From: Piscicola geometra
Lineage: Eukaryota > Annelida > Clitellata > Hirudinida > Piscicolidae
DNA: 64,000 bases
Assembly (NCBI GenBank): GCA_943735955.1
Contig: OX030956.1
Coordinates: forward strand, 15,276,195-15,340,194
Direction: 5' to 3'
Below, in pieces: positions 22,059 to 33,400 of the stretch. The stretch's first letter is position 1; every line of letters begins with the position of its first letter. The position numbers and the translations under genes are program-made. The notes under the pieces were generated by a model, which saw nothing but the letters and a program-made list of their open reading frames with translations, searched no databases and was not told where the DNA came from.

Positions 22059-22681
22059 AACCACGACGCCGTTTTCGCATGGCAGCTGTAAATAAGTACA
22101 TTTTATGATAAATAGTATGAATTATCACAGTCTATGAGGTGCTGTAAAGACGATGTAAAAGCTAATGAATACTAGTGGTATTTTAATCATTTAAAGTAAA
22201 TAATTGGTTTATATTAATTTTCAATTGTTTATATAAAGAATATACTCTCTATAGTCTAAATAAAACATATACTCTATATAGTCTATGTAAAATATATACT
22301 CTATATAGACTTATCAACTTCTACAGTCTCATTCTAAAATTCATCTTAGACAATTATTCGTGGTCCATGTTAGGAAACTATGACCATGCACATAATCATG
22401 GTCATAACAGACCAATCACTCAATTTTTAATTTTACAACTTGCACACAATAAAAATGTATTGCATCATCTAATTACTAATAAAAAATTGAAATTATTTAC
22501 CTTCGGAAGTTGAAAAAAAAGCAAAATGTTACCTCCCAATATTTCCGAAACGAAACCAACATAAAAATGTGCATCTAAGGTGGATGCATAGATATGAAAA
22601 AGAAAAAAATTCAAAGCGCATAACTGTAAATAGGCCGGTTCTATCTTTGGAACCGGTTCATCTTGAGCCACCTCCCCCTAT

Positions 22682-23020
22682 ATATAGAATAACGCAGAAG
22701 GACAAAATACCTCCCGAGCTCTCGGAATTCTGCAGCCTTTATGGAAAGGATGCTGAAACTGTGCAAGAACATCTTAAATTGACTTCTGCAAGTTTATGTG
22801 CGGATCAGCCTGATCCCAATGCATGTATCGAACTGCAAGAACTCTTTTGAGCCACACGCCTTCAGCCCGAGTTGCAATATATGCTCGATGTTGCTATTTT
22901 GCCAGTTACTGCATTAGATACAGAAAAAGAATTTTCTAAAATTCATCTTAGAACGACTGTATCTGCTTGTCGTTTGCAAAGCTTATTTGAGCATATCTGC
23001 TAAAAAACATCTAGTGCTCT
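22682..23020 (+). pseudogene. hAT-A3 transposase C-terminal remnant
   Basis: The frame up to 22850 encodes ELSEFCSLYGKDAETVQEHL and ends with CIELQELF and a stop. A second block continues with LDVAILPVTALDTEKEFSKI and HLRTTVSACRLQSL, the dimerisation-domain pattern of ZMYM1-like hAT proteins. It is cut by B1 at 23029. After B1, at 28389, the sequence resumes with VNEMVKVFSQTDRKS, matching the end of the A2 frame (47656-47868, minus). Several stops make it non-functional. Confidence 0.78.
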
Positions 23021-23357
23021 TCTTCCAGTCAGTGTTGTTCCAGTTAACTGTAACTGTAACTGAAATGGTAAATTAACTGAAAAATATGATTCAGTTAACT
23101 GTAACTTTAACTGTAACTGTAATTCAATGCATAACTGTAACTGAAATAGAAACTGAAAAATAAGAATACTAACTGAATAGTAACTAAAAAATATCTATTT
23201 AAAAAATGGGAAGCACTACAAGATAAAACATTGGCGGATGCACGTTATTGAGCACTAATATTATTAATTTATTTTATTCTTCGAGTCCAATTATATTAAT
23301 TTAGTGTTTTACATAGTTACTTTCTTTGACCAGTTGAATTATACAAATTTTTATGAA

Positions 23358-23474
23358 ATGTTTAAAGTTAATAGCGGCAGAAAACAAGAAAATGCCGTAT
23401 GGGCCTATTTTATTCACGAAGCTTCATGCGACAAAAGCGAATGTCAGGTTTCAGAAGAGGATGATAATGACTAG
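23358..23474 (+). pseudogene. hAT-B N-terminal BED-like exon
   Basis: MFKVNSGRKQENAVWAYF is followed by CDKSEC, the VWxYF...CxxxxC start of a BED zinc finger, which binds element DNA in many hATs. In B1 it ends at a TAG. In B2 (42788-42919) the frame continues through DDNYKEKVTR to a GTAAC splice-donor-like sequence, so the B1 stop is probably a mutation. Confidence 0.65.
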
Positions 23475-23539
23475 GAGAAAGTTACCAGGCAACACACTGT
23501 AGTTGATTATTATTTACGTATTTACATTTTTAAATATTA

Positions 23540-24908
23540 CACTGGGCAACACAAAATTTGCTGTCAGAGGTTTTTTAATGGATTTAGTATAATTTTTTAG
23601 TGCTGAATTCGAAAATGATATTCTCTTTGTTCAATCAGGTCAACTTTTTTATCTATGGTCACGTGACCGTTTTCCTATTCTCCATATATAAAGAATATTT
23701 AATGTTGTTTTTTAGCAATTGTTTATACTTCTAAAATTCAAATAAGTTATTTTTATTTAATTATTAATAGTTTATTAGAATTTTAAGTAAATATATTCTC
23801 TATATTTAGTAGATAAAATAAAAAAAGCTAGAAGGCATTGCCAAAACAACTCAGACGTTTTTTGTTATATATGCGGTGAGTATATTCTACTTTCTAACAG
23901 AAATCCAGTGACTAATTTCCTAAAGATGGCTTACCACAGCTATTTTAAATTTAAGCTTGGTGACCAAGATACAAATTGGGCTCCACACATGGTGTGCAAG
24001 ACATGCACAGAGAATCTGCGTCGTTGGACCAAAGGCAAGATGAGTAGCTTAAAGTTTGGTATTCCTATGGTTTGGAAGGAACCAAAAAACCACGTTAATA
24101 ACTGTTATTTTTGTGCTGTTGATGTGAAAGAAATTAATAGAAATAACAGAAATAGTCTTGAATATCCTGATCTGGAATCAGCACGTCGTCTAGTTGCTCA
24201 TTGCAACGAAATTCCTGTACTTGTTCCCACTGAACTAGACAGTGAAAGTGAAGAAAATTCATCTGTTGAAGAGAAAGAAGATGATGATGACGTATTACTC
24301 AATGAAGATGTTCCAACTTCATTTTCACAAATGGAACTAAATGATTTAGTTCGTGATCTCAACTTATCTAAATCAGCTGCTGAACTTTTAGCATCGAGAC
24401 TGAAAGATAAAAATATTCTTTGTGACGATGTTCTAATCACTTTTTATCGAAACAGACATCGAGAGTACCTGAATTATGTTTGCTGGACACTGAAAAGAGA
24501 TGTGTCTACAAATGAGCACTCTAGAAGTTGCAAAAAAAGAAAATTTATGCCTTGATTGTTTAATGAAAAACTTGAGATTCTTTTTATGTTATTTTTTACT
24601 TATACTTACCATTTAAAAAACAAATGAATTTGAAGTTTTAAATATGTTAAATTTATGTTGTATTAGAAACATTTTTTTTCAAATAAACAGACTCTAAAAT
24701 GAATTGTAATATAAAAATATGAAAAAAACCGCAACAAATGTCAGAAAGATTTCATTGAAAATTTCTATTTTTGAAAATTAAAATAGCTTAAAAACTTGAC
24801 CTGATACAGAAAAACTTAAATCCTTTTTGAAATTAGCAGCTAAAATTCTGTATAAATCAGTTAAAAGGTTCAGACCGCAGAATTTTTTTTCCTTTTTGTT
24901 GCCTTGTG
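23540..24908 (+). mobile_element. Element N: TTA-flanked insertion with one intact ORF (1369 bp)
   Basis: It is flanked by TTA at 23537-23539 and 24909-24911. Ends are CACTGGGCAACACAAAATTT and, inverted, CACAAGGCAACAAAAAGG, so the terminal repeats agree as CAC..GGCAACA. B2 gives the empty site ATATTATTTACC at 42964-42975. A 3-bp duplication with CAC ends is the habit of CACTA/EnSpm-like elements, but no such transposase is present. The only coding region is 23810-24555. A degenerate relative of the ORF lies at 37080-37410. Confidence 0.8.
23810..24555 (+). CDS. Uncharacterised Cys-rich acidic protein of element N
   Basis: The frame is open for about 248 codons, from a plausible splice acceptor (TATATTTAG at 23801-23809) to TGA. 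No upstream start exon was found, and the first internal ATG is at 23926. In order it has C-x2-C in VFCYICGEY, the block FKLGDQDTNWAPHMVCKTC, WTKGKMSSLKFGIPMVW, then KEPKNHVNNCYFCAVDV. An acidic run (EEKEDDDDV) and the block MELNDLVRDLNLSKSAAELL follow, and the end is Lys/Arg-rich (CKKRKF). The paired cysteines suggest zinc binding. I recall proteins with the FGIPMxWxEPxNH...CYFC signature as uncharacterised in many invertebrate genomes, but I cannot search. There is no DDE/D transposase signature. Its role, whether transposition accessory, captured host domain or regulator, is unknown. Confidence 0.75.
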
Positions 24909-25007
24909 TTATTTACCAAGTTATGAACATAATTTATAAACCATTTAAATAATTTCAGTTAAACAGTCGTAAATATATGCAATTTCTAATAGTTAGGTTC
25001 AGAAAAA

Positions 25008-25323
25008 ATGATTTCTTTGATAAAAGAATATAATATAAATGTAGAATATCGAATTCGTAAAGATCTACAAACTGGACATCGCGTTGTCATTAGCATGGAT
25101 TGCTGGACTAAGAAGGGTCTTACACTTTCATGTCTCGGGATCTCAGCATCTTTTTATAATCCATCAATGCGTCGTGCAATTCAGGTCCTGCTAAATATTC
25201 ATTCTGTGTCTCACCCACATACAGGAGAAATGTTAGCACTTAAATTATTGAAAACCCTAGATTATTAGCTTCTTTAGCGCAAGACATTGTTTCAGCTCCC
25301 GCTTCACAAGCGTATGTGGATAG
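25008..25323 (+). pseudogene. hAT-B transposase, middle and C-terminal pieces (B1)
   Basis: The frame MISLIKEYNINVEYRIRKDL continues through VVISMDCWTKKGLTLSCLG and the SFYNPSMRRAIQVL block to a TAG at 25266-25268. In the next frame the dimerisation part starts (LASLAQDIVSAPASQAYV) and is cut by C1 at 25324. It resumes at 27952 with VDRVF and a stop. In B2 the same region reads SAPASQADVERVFSVCGDL, the canonical hAT C-terminal core. The jump from an N-terminal catalytic part to the C-terminal part shows an internal deletion shared by B1 and B2. Non-functional. Confidence 0.78.
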
Positions 25324-25852
25324 CATGGGCGGCGATCCTGGGGCGGTCCTGGGGTCAGGACCCTTCCACTTTTTTTCCATTTTTGTATTTAAAAATTTCT
25401 ATTTTGATATGAGCATAATCGTCAACCATGGCATAAAGGTAAATGTTTATACAGTAATACATTGTGAGTATGTATGGGCAGCGATGCTAGGGGGTCCTGG
25501 GGCCTGTCTTAACATGGACCCCCTCAGTTTTACAAAGACAATAATTTTTTAACTCTTATCTTAATATAAGCATAATCGTCAACCATAGCATGAAACAGAA
25601 TTTTATTCATTAATATGTTTTTTTCAATTTTCGCAAGCATACATTCAGAATGATTTTCAGAAAATATTAGTTCAATTTTTGCAAGAAGACAGATTTACAC
25701 TTTTATTTAAAAAATCATTCATATTGTGCTACTTATTTTGCATGGGCGATATTTATAGGGGGATTCTGAGGTACACTTCAATATCGACCCTTTCAATTTT
25801 TTAGATGAGCCAAAGTTAATGAATTTCAAAAAGCTTCGAACATTAACTTAAA

Positions 25853-27480
25853 TTGTGGTTAAATCAAACTAAAAGTTTCATATCACATGATTGCCAAAAA
25901 GAAATGCTGAGGCTTTTAGCTCATTCTATCGTTAGAAACACAGTGTGCACTGTTAATGCCGAATCAAGCCAGTTTGGTGTTGTGGTTGACGGCACACAAG
26001 ACTGCAGTGGGTTAGAGCAAGAATCAATATGCATTCAGTTTTTTGTTGAAGCCGTGAATGTTAATGAACAGTTTATTGGTTCATTCAGCCCACGAGACAC
26101 GATTGGAAAAACATTATCTGCTGTATTAAAAGATTTTCTGATCAGAATTATGCTACTTATAGAAAAACTAAGAGCTCAGACTTATGACGGCGCTTCTAAC
26201 ATGAACGGCTAATATAATGGTTGTCAGGCTATTATCAGCAGTGAGCATCCGCTTGCATTGTTTTTCCACTGTTCTGCACACTGTACAAATCTTGTTGCCC
26301 AGCACACAGCTGTCGCAAACCCCTTTGTGAGCGTTTCACTTCAGTTTGTCCAAGAGTTAGGTGCTTTTTACAATCGTTCAGGGAAGGTCAAGAAACAGTT
26401 TAGTGATGCTTTAGTGTCTCTTATAATTGACTTTCCTGATGAGCCACTGAATAAAAAGTATAGTATAAAACCTTCTTTGTCCTACAAGATGTCTGACCAG
26501 AGTTTCTAAAATGTCTTCGGTGCTTGAACATTATGAAGTGGTACTTGTTAGCTTGGAATCATTTGCTTCCATTGGTACTGCTGATGAAACAGCTGATAGG
26601 CTTGAGGCCTTTTTTAACAGGGCACTACTACACTAGACTTCAAAGTAGTTGTTTTGGTGTTTTCACTTCTGGAACAGTTAAACAAGTCGTTGCAATCAGC
26701 AAGTGCCAAGGTCAGTTGAATGGTTGCAGCGACTGATTCAGTTGTGCAAGAACTGCGTCGCCTACAACCAGATGAACAGTGTCACGCAATTTTCAGAGAT
26801 GTCAACAGTATGGTTTTGGCATTTGATCTCGAGCCGATTGCTGTACCTCGGGTGCAAAAGCCGCCACAAAAGTATTGTGGGCTGGGCCCAGCTTATGTAG
26901 CAACAACACCAGAGGAACATTATCGAGCAGCATATTACGCTGTATTAGACATTGGAATCATGAACTTACAGAAAGGTTTAAGTGAGATTCTCCTGGTTTG
27001 CGATCATACCTGCAGCTGGAGACCATGTTGCTAACTGGTGAAGTGAACCATGATATTTGCAAGCAGTATCGTGAGTTAAATGAAACTTGTCTTTGTTCAC
27101 AGTTAACTATGTTTAAAGACCAGAATGAACTTTAGCACAAGCGCAAAAAATAATGCAAGCTCTGATCACGGAAGTCAGACATCTGTTCCTTTAGGTTGAA
27201 AGATTGATCAGGTTGATGCTTGTGTGTCCAATAACGTCATGTACTGCAGAAAGATATTTTAGTGCTTTGCGGCGTCTTAAGACTTGGTTGCGTGCACCTA
27301 TGTCACAGCCTCGCTTGAATTCACTGGCCGTTTGTCATGCACATCAGGATATACTTGACAGTCTGGATTTGAGAAGGCTAGCATAAAAATTTGCCAGTCG
27401 GTCAGACATTCGAAGGGTCTTTTTGGAAATTGGAGTAAACGAGCTGTGGGGAGAGGGCAAGAGGACAGGCAGAGAGGGTA
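25853..27480 (+). pseudogene. hAT-C1 transposase (DUF4371 plus hAT dimerisation), broken
   Basis: The first frame (25853-26212) runs from LNQTKSFISHDCQKEMLRLL through VVVDGTQDCSGLEQESICI, the catalytic-core region with its first conserved Asp, to YDGASNMNG and a TAA. The next (26258-26509) has FFHCSAHCTNLVAQH and FYNRSGKVKKQF. The third piece overlaps 26720-27034 with the SMVLAFDLEP and YAVLDIGIM blocks. The last (27204-27386) has VCPITSCTAERYFSALRRLK, the dimerisation core. The order is that of DUF4371/ZMYM1-like hAT proteins. At least four stops or frameshifts break it. The terminal YFMLSKWPTVYI is preserved at the DNA level around the 27497 hairpin. Confidence 0.87.
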
Positions 27481-27496
27481 TTTTATGTTATCTAAA

Positions 27497-27540
27497 TGGC
27501 CCACAGTGTATATTTAGATTCTAATATACACTGTGGGCCA
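27497..27540. other. Conserved hairpin at the hAT-C stop codon (copy C1)
   Basis: TGGCCCACAGTGTATATT and AATATACACTGTGGGCCA pair perfectly around TAGATTCT. It spans the last transposase codons and the stop. It matches 15526-15570 in C2. Confidence 0.85.
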
Positions 27541-29004
27541 AAAAAAATCTCCCAATGTATATTTGTTTATAACTTTGGCAATTTCAAATCTATTTGTTTT
27601 TTTTTAAACTATTGTACTCAGAAATGAATTGGAAAACAAGATGTTATAAAATTTATTTGATGGGTTGATGGCTAGTTGTAATTAAATTTATATAGATGAC
27701 AAATAGTAAAAGGTACTAAAATCGCTATTTTTTTTTCAAATCGCTCATAGTGGCAATAGAAAAGAATTTTTATTGAGTATCAATTTTTTTTAATGTTTGG
27801 GGATACAAATATTAATAGTTGATACAAAAATAATTTGCACTACAGCAAACAATACTAAATAGTAATGCTTTTAAGGTATTGGTCGATACCGGTTCTTCGA
27901 TTCCAACCCTGGGGAGGACCCCCCAAGATTTTCTGCAGATCGCCGCCCTTGGTGGATAGGGTGTTTTAAGTGTGCGGAGACCTAACTGCAGGGAAAAAAT
28001 CGCATCAGCAAAAATCTGGACTTGAAGATATTTATGAAAATGAACAGCATATATTATGAATAATATATTTATATATCTTTTAAATAATTTGACTTATAAA
28101 CATTAATTTGGGCTGTATTATAAATAAAAATTAATTTTTGTCCATCTTGATTAACTGAAACTGTAACTAAAAAAATAACTGAAACTGAAATAGTAACTGA
28201 AAAATTAAAATTTGCATAACTCTTACTTAAATAGTAACTGAAAAATTAAAATTTGCATAACTCTTACTTAAATAGTAACTGAAAAATTAAAATTTGCATA
28301 ACTCTTACTTAAATAGTAACTGAATAATTAAATTTTTCATAACTGTAACTTGAACTTTGACTGAAAAATCGGAACTGGAAAATCACTGCTTCCAGTAAAT
28401 GAAATGGTGAAAGTATTTTCACAAACTGATCGAAAAAGTATTTTTTAACCGTTAAAACAACAAAATGTAATTTAACAAAAATATTTAAACAAATAATAAT
28501 AATAAATAATAAATAAATTCTATAGTGTTTAGGATCTCATATAAAACCTATTTTTTTACTTTTTATTTAAGTTTTAAAAAGGATGACGCAATTCTAAGAA
28601 TCCTATGCAACTTAGCCTGCAGTTTTTCTTTTGTATCGCCAACAAACTATCTTAAATTCTTTATCATCTATAATTGCTCTGTATGATACGAAAAAAAATT
28701 TCAACATGAATTTCACATTTAGACTTACGTAAAATGGTAATAATAATAACTCCGAAAAAATTCAAAACAATTGTTTTATAAGTTTTTTGAAACAAAATGT
28801 TGCGAAAACGGAAGTGTCATCAAATTCTATGCATTAAAAAATCATAAATTAAGTGATTAAATCCACATTCATCAAAACAGAAATGAGTTTCAAATAAAAA
28901 TAGTTCGATAAAAGTTTCAATTCCATTTATTTTATCAGTTATAATAATTATAATAATAATTATTTTAATCACAACAAAGCAAAATATTTAACGTTAATTA
29001 ACAT

Positions 29005-29870
29005 GGGCGGCGATTCTCTTGATCACAACCTTAAAATAGAGAGGCAGAGTGTCATCGATTTCAGAAGCCTGCTCACTGATTGGGTACTCCATAGGTAAGG
29101 CTTCTTCATCAATCTTCTAGTCTCTTTTTTGCCTATCTAAAACCGTATTGAGAAGATGCTAAATAATAGAAAGTAACCTATAGAATTACTCCAAGTGCTC
29201 AACTACTTCCAAAACTTCTCTCAATAGACAGCCTATGCGATTGATTATCTGTGGGTTTTGGCTTGAGAACTCAGTGAGATCATTAAAGTAATTAATAAAA
29301 AATGCTGTTGCTTTTTAAAAACCCCGAATTTGTTGTTTTCGTAAAAAAACAGCCAACTGGATACCATTATTTACTCAAGGTAGAGAAGAAACTCATTGAA
29401 TCGGTTCCAGGTTTAGCTGAGCTCAAGAGCCACCAGCTGAAGACACATGTCAAATGCATGTCCAACTACACTTTTATTTTTTCTATAAACGTATATTTTC
29501 ACCTTAAAAATTTTTAAAACTTGATATATCTTTATATCCGATTCAACCAATTGCAGAACTTTATTAATGCCACTGCTTAAGCCCAGTGTAGTGTGGGCGA
29601 CACAACTATTTTTTATAATATTTATAATATTATATTTTTCTAAGTAATATATTGAGTAACCCTATTATTGTAAAATTAGAGTAAATTAAATTCTCTAATG
29701 ATTTCTCTTTACTTTATTTTTATAGGTGTGGGGGGGGGGGGGTTTCATCAAAAGTACCAACTTTCAATATTAAATATTCATGAAATAACCTAGTAAACCA
29801 TATTCCAAGTGGACTTAACGAATTTCCAATTTTCCGATTTTTTGACTACTTCTGCTCCCCCCCTACTAGG
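29005..29870 (-). mobile_element. Family E fragment (E2)
   Basis: It is colinear with part of E1 (51990-52690) over about 800 bp. On the minus strand both copies read ALPMEYPISE and EIDDTL, with a shared stop after QKRD, and DLTEFSSQ. The left edge begins CATGGGCGGCGATTCTC, resembling a hAT-C terminus. The inverted-repeat ends of E1 are missing, so the borders are approximate. Confidence 0.65.
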
Positions 29871-30111
29871 CCTATAAGAAACCATATGATTTTAAAAAAA
29901 TAATTAAATAAAACTCGGTATTGAAACAACAAAAAAATATAGAAGTTGATGTTGCGAAAACGCAACAGCGGCAAAAAATAGGTTTAAAAAATGCAAAAAT
30001 TAACGAAATTTGAGCCCTTTTCCAGCATTTTTTGCTAGTTGCGCCCCTACACTTATCAGTCTACGTTCAAAAGATAATCCAGTATTAAAAGCATATATCA
30101 CAATATATATC

Positions 30112-30490
<379 letters not shown>

Positions 30491-33400
30491 TACTCTCAGT
30501 GGGTCCCCTCCTGGTCCGGGGGTTCCCCAAGAAAAACTGAGAAAAGGTCGACCTGCGTTGCAGGCTCTGTTCCAAAGTCCAACAGCATGCCTCCTCGTGG
30601 CACTCCATGGATAATGCTAAATGCTGAAGGGGCGAAAGCGGGTTGCTGGCGCTATAACTAACTTGACTCCCTGTTCCAGGGCTTGGAACGAAGACTGGAA
30701 CTGTAGCGTGCGCAGTGGTCTAGGTATGTCTACCTATGCACGTGAAGACTGGAATCGGCGGACGGAGCGGAAGAACCACTAGATGGTCAACGGTCAAGAA
30801 GGCGATTCTCAGCAAAGCTTTGTGGAACGCTAAGTGCATGACGAGACACAAAGAACATCATGGCCATCCACTGCACCCGTTTCCATCTCCAGCCGTCTCG
30901 ACTCTGTCCTGCTACTGGATCAAGATGGTCTCGGGAAAAAGAGTGAGATCGACGAACTGCGCAACTTTTTCTCACATTGATCCAATTCATCGCGCAAATC
31001 ACTTTGAGTCATTCATTCACCTCATTCGACAAGTCTTGTGGTGACAGGCAAGCGACGAAGCGGCAGGTGTGGGTACACTGGGAGTCGTAGTCGTGACCCT
31101 GCACACAGGCGGCTCAGGGCATTGGGTCGTTCTTCGCCGATGTGGAACAGCGGTAGAGTCCGGCAGCCCCCTGGGCGACTGAACAGCACTTTTCAGGAAT
31201 GCACTGCTCACTTCCTGGCATGAGGAAGGGGCTAGAAAAGGTGCCCTAAAAATAGCCTGTTCCAAACTTCCCTAGCCAGCTCACCGCGGTTGGTGGAGAC
31301 CCTATAAAAGCGGTTGAAACAAAAAAATCAAAATAGTTCTTCTTAAACTGCGCACATGGAATGTTTGGACACTTTTGGACAGAGTCGATGTGGACAGACC
31401 CCAGAGGAGAACAGCCCTGATAGGTCGAGAACTCGCAAGACATCGACATCGCAGCCTTGAGCGAGACCAGGCTTGCGGAAGAAAGAGAGCTCTGCGAAAG
31501 AGGCTGTGGCTACACATTCTTCTGGAGTAGCAGACCCAGCGAAGAGCGACGTGAAGCAGGTGTTGGCTTTGCAGTTGAGACTACTCTTGTCGAAAAGCTG
31601 GCAGGACTTCCCAAAGGAGTGAACGACAGGCTCATGACCATGAAACTCTCACTGATGGGGGGAAGGAAGCATCTTACCATCATCAGCGCCTACGCCCCAA
31701 CCATGACCAACCCAGATGAATTAAAAGCAAAGTTCTATGGAAAACTTTACACTGTTATTGCCGACGTTCCAAAGGGGGACAAACTCGTCTTGCTAGGTGA
31801 CTTTAACGCAAGAGTTGGCAAGGACAACGCTGCCTGGAAAGGAGTCCTCGGACATCATGGAGTGGGCCACTGCAACAGCAACGGCCTTCTCTTGCTCCAG
31901 ACTTGCGCTGAACATGAACTTGTGATTACAAATACGATCTTCCGCCTTCCTACTCGTAATCGGACGTCATGGATGCACCCTCGCTCAAAGCACTGGCATC
32001 TTATCGACTACGTCATCGTGAGGAAGAAGGACAGGCATGATGTACGAGTGACCAAGTCAGTGTGTGGTGCTGAATGCTGGACAGAACACCTTCTCATTAT
32101 CACCAAGCTCAACATCCGCATTCAGCCGAAACGACGCCCACAAGAAAAAAAGATTCCCAAACGGCTGAATATCGCCAAGCTCAATTGTGCCAGCTGCAAG
32201 CAGTCTTTTGTGGACGCCTTGGAAGATCGTTTGAAATCCACCTCTCCAAATAACCAGAATGTGGAGGAAGATTGGGCGTCACTTATAGAGCTAATTTCCA
32301 CCGCAGCTTCAGAGACTCTGGGACCCCAGATCAAGAAGCACAAGGACTGGTTTGACGTGAACTGCGAAGTCATCAAGCAGTTATTAGATTAAAAACACCA
32401 TCTCCACCAAGCTTATCTCGCCAACCCCAAGTCCACGACAAGGAGAGATGCATACATCAACATACACAAAACAGCGCAGCTCAAACTTCGTAAGATGCAG
32501 AACGATTGGCTAAGTAACAAAGCCGACGAGATCCAGGCTTATGCAAACAAGAAGGACCAAACATTTTTTATAACGCCTTGAAAGAAGTTTATGGTTCCAC
32601 GTCTTCTTGTTCATATCCCCTCCTCAGCGCAGATGGTTACACTCTCATTACTGACAAAGAGAAGATCTTGGAGAGATGGGCCTATCACTTCGACAACGTC
32701 CTCAATTGACTTTCCAGCATCAACGTCGAAGCCATCAATCGTCTTCCCCAAGTGCCCACCAACGAAGCACTGGAGGATCCTCCAACCTTGCACGAGACCC
32801 AGGAAGCAATACGTCTTCTTTCCAGTGGCAAAGCACCTGGTTCAGACGCTATACCAGCTGAGGTCTACAAGGAGGAGGGACCAGCCCTGACTAAAAGGCT
32901 CCACCAGTTGTACCTATTGATGTGGGAAAAGGAGAACATTTAAAGATGCTTCCATTATACATCTCTAAAAACTGAAGGAAAATAGACAAGCCTGCGACAA
33001 CCACAGAGGCATATCGCTGCTTTCCATTGCAGGAATGATTTTTGCCAGAATCCTGCTCAACTGTCTCACAGCCCACCTTGACCAAGGTCTTCTGCCTGAA
33101 AGTCAGTGTGGTTTCCGTAAAAAACGTGGAACCATCGACATGGTTTTTGCTGCCAGGCAGCTGCAAGAAAAGTGTCAGGATCAAAACTCTGACCTGTTTT
33201 CTACATATGTGGACTTCACCAAGGCTTTCGACACTGTCAGTAGAGAGGGTCTATGGAAGATCATGGCCAAGTACGGCTGTCCAAGGAAATTCATCGTCTT
33301 GGTGAAAAAATTCCACGATGGAATGCAAGTCAGAGTCCAGGACAGTCGAGAATCATCTGACCCATTCCCAGTCACGAACGGGGTCAAGCAAGGCTGCGTT

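Larger units (their letters stand above)
20894..22678 (+). mobile_element. TA-flanked DNA transposon, family D copy D1 (1785 bp)
   Basis: The insertion into A3 is exact. TA is duplicated at 20892-20893 and 22679-22680, and A1 gives the empty site. Ends read GGGGAAGGTTGCACAAG and, inverted, GGGGGAGGTGGCTCAAGATG. D2 (41823-44512) has the same two ends in opposite orientation. TA duplication suggests Tc1/mariner-like transposition, but no transposase was recognised. It contains a LINE 3' end at 21447-21545. Confidence 0.82.
25324..27951 (+). mobile_element. hAT family C, copy C1 (DUF4371-type, 2628 bp)
   Basis: A perfect 8-bp duplication GTGGATAG lies at 25316-25323 and 27952-27959, and the empty site in B2 is GTGGAGAG. 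Ends read CATGGGCGGCGATCC and, inverted, CAAGGGCGGCGATCT. Two tandem subterminal units occupy 25324-25600. The rest is the inverted sister of C2 (15171-18046). The two copies form a long imperfect inverted repeat about 7 kb apart. Confidence 0.9.
23030..28388 (+). mobile_element. hAT family B, copy B1 (5359 bp including nested elements)
   Basis: A perfect 8-bp duplication CTTCCAGT lies at 23022-23029 and 28389-28396. Ends are CAGTGTTGTTCCAGTTAACT and, inverted, CAGTGATTTTCCAGTTC. Subterminal regions are dense in AACTGTAACTG-type repeats on both sides, probably transposase binding sites. It contains a BED-like exon, element N (23540-24908), a transposase core at 25008 and element C1 (25324-27951). 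Sister copy B2 (42484-43762) lacks both inserts. Confidence 0.92.
20604..30049 (+). mobile_element. hAT family A, copy A3, host of a nested stack
   Basis: The left end CAAGCAAATTCGGAGGG and the right end TTGCTAGTTGCGCCCCTA match A1 and A2. The flanks TACTTACC and CACTTATC agree at 6 of 8 positions, so the duplication has decayed. Into this copy went D1 (20894-22678), B1 (23030-28388, which itself contains N and C1) and probably an E-family fragment (29005-29870). Splicing out D1 rejoins ACACAG+TATATATAG, exactly as in A1 at 12310. Splicing out B1 rejoins a readable transposase end. Confidence 0.85.
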
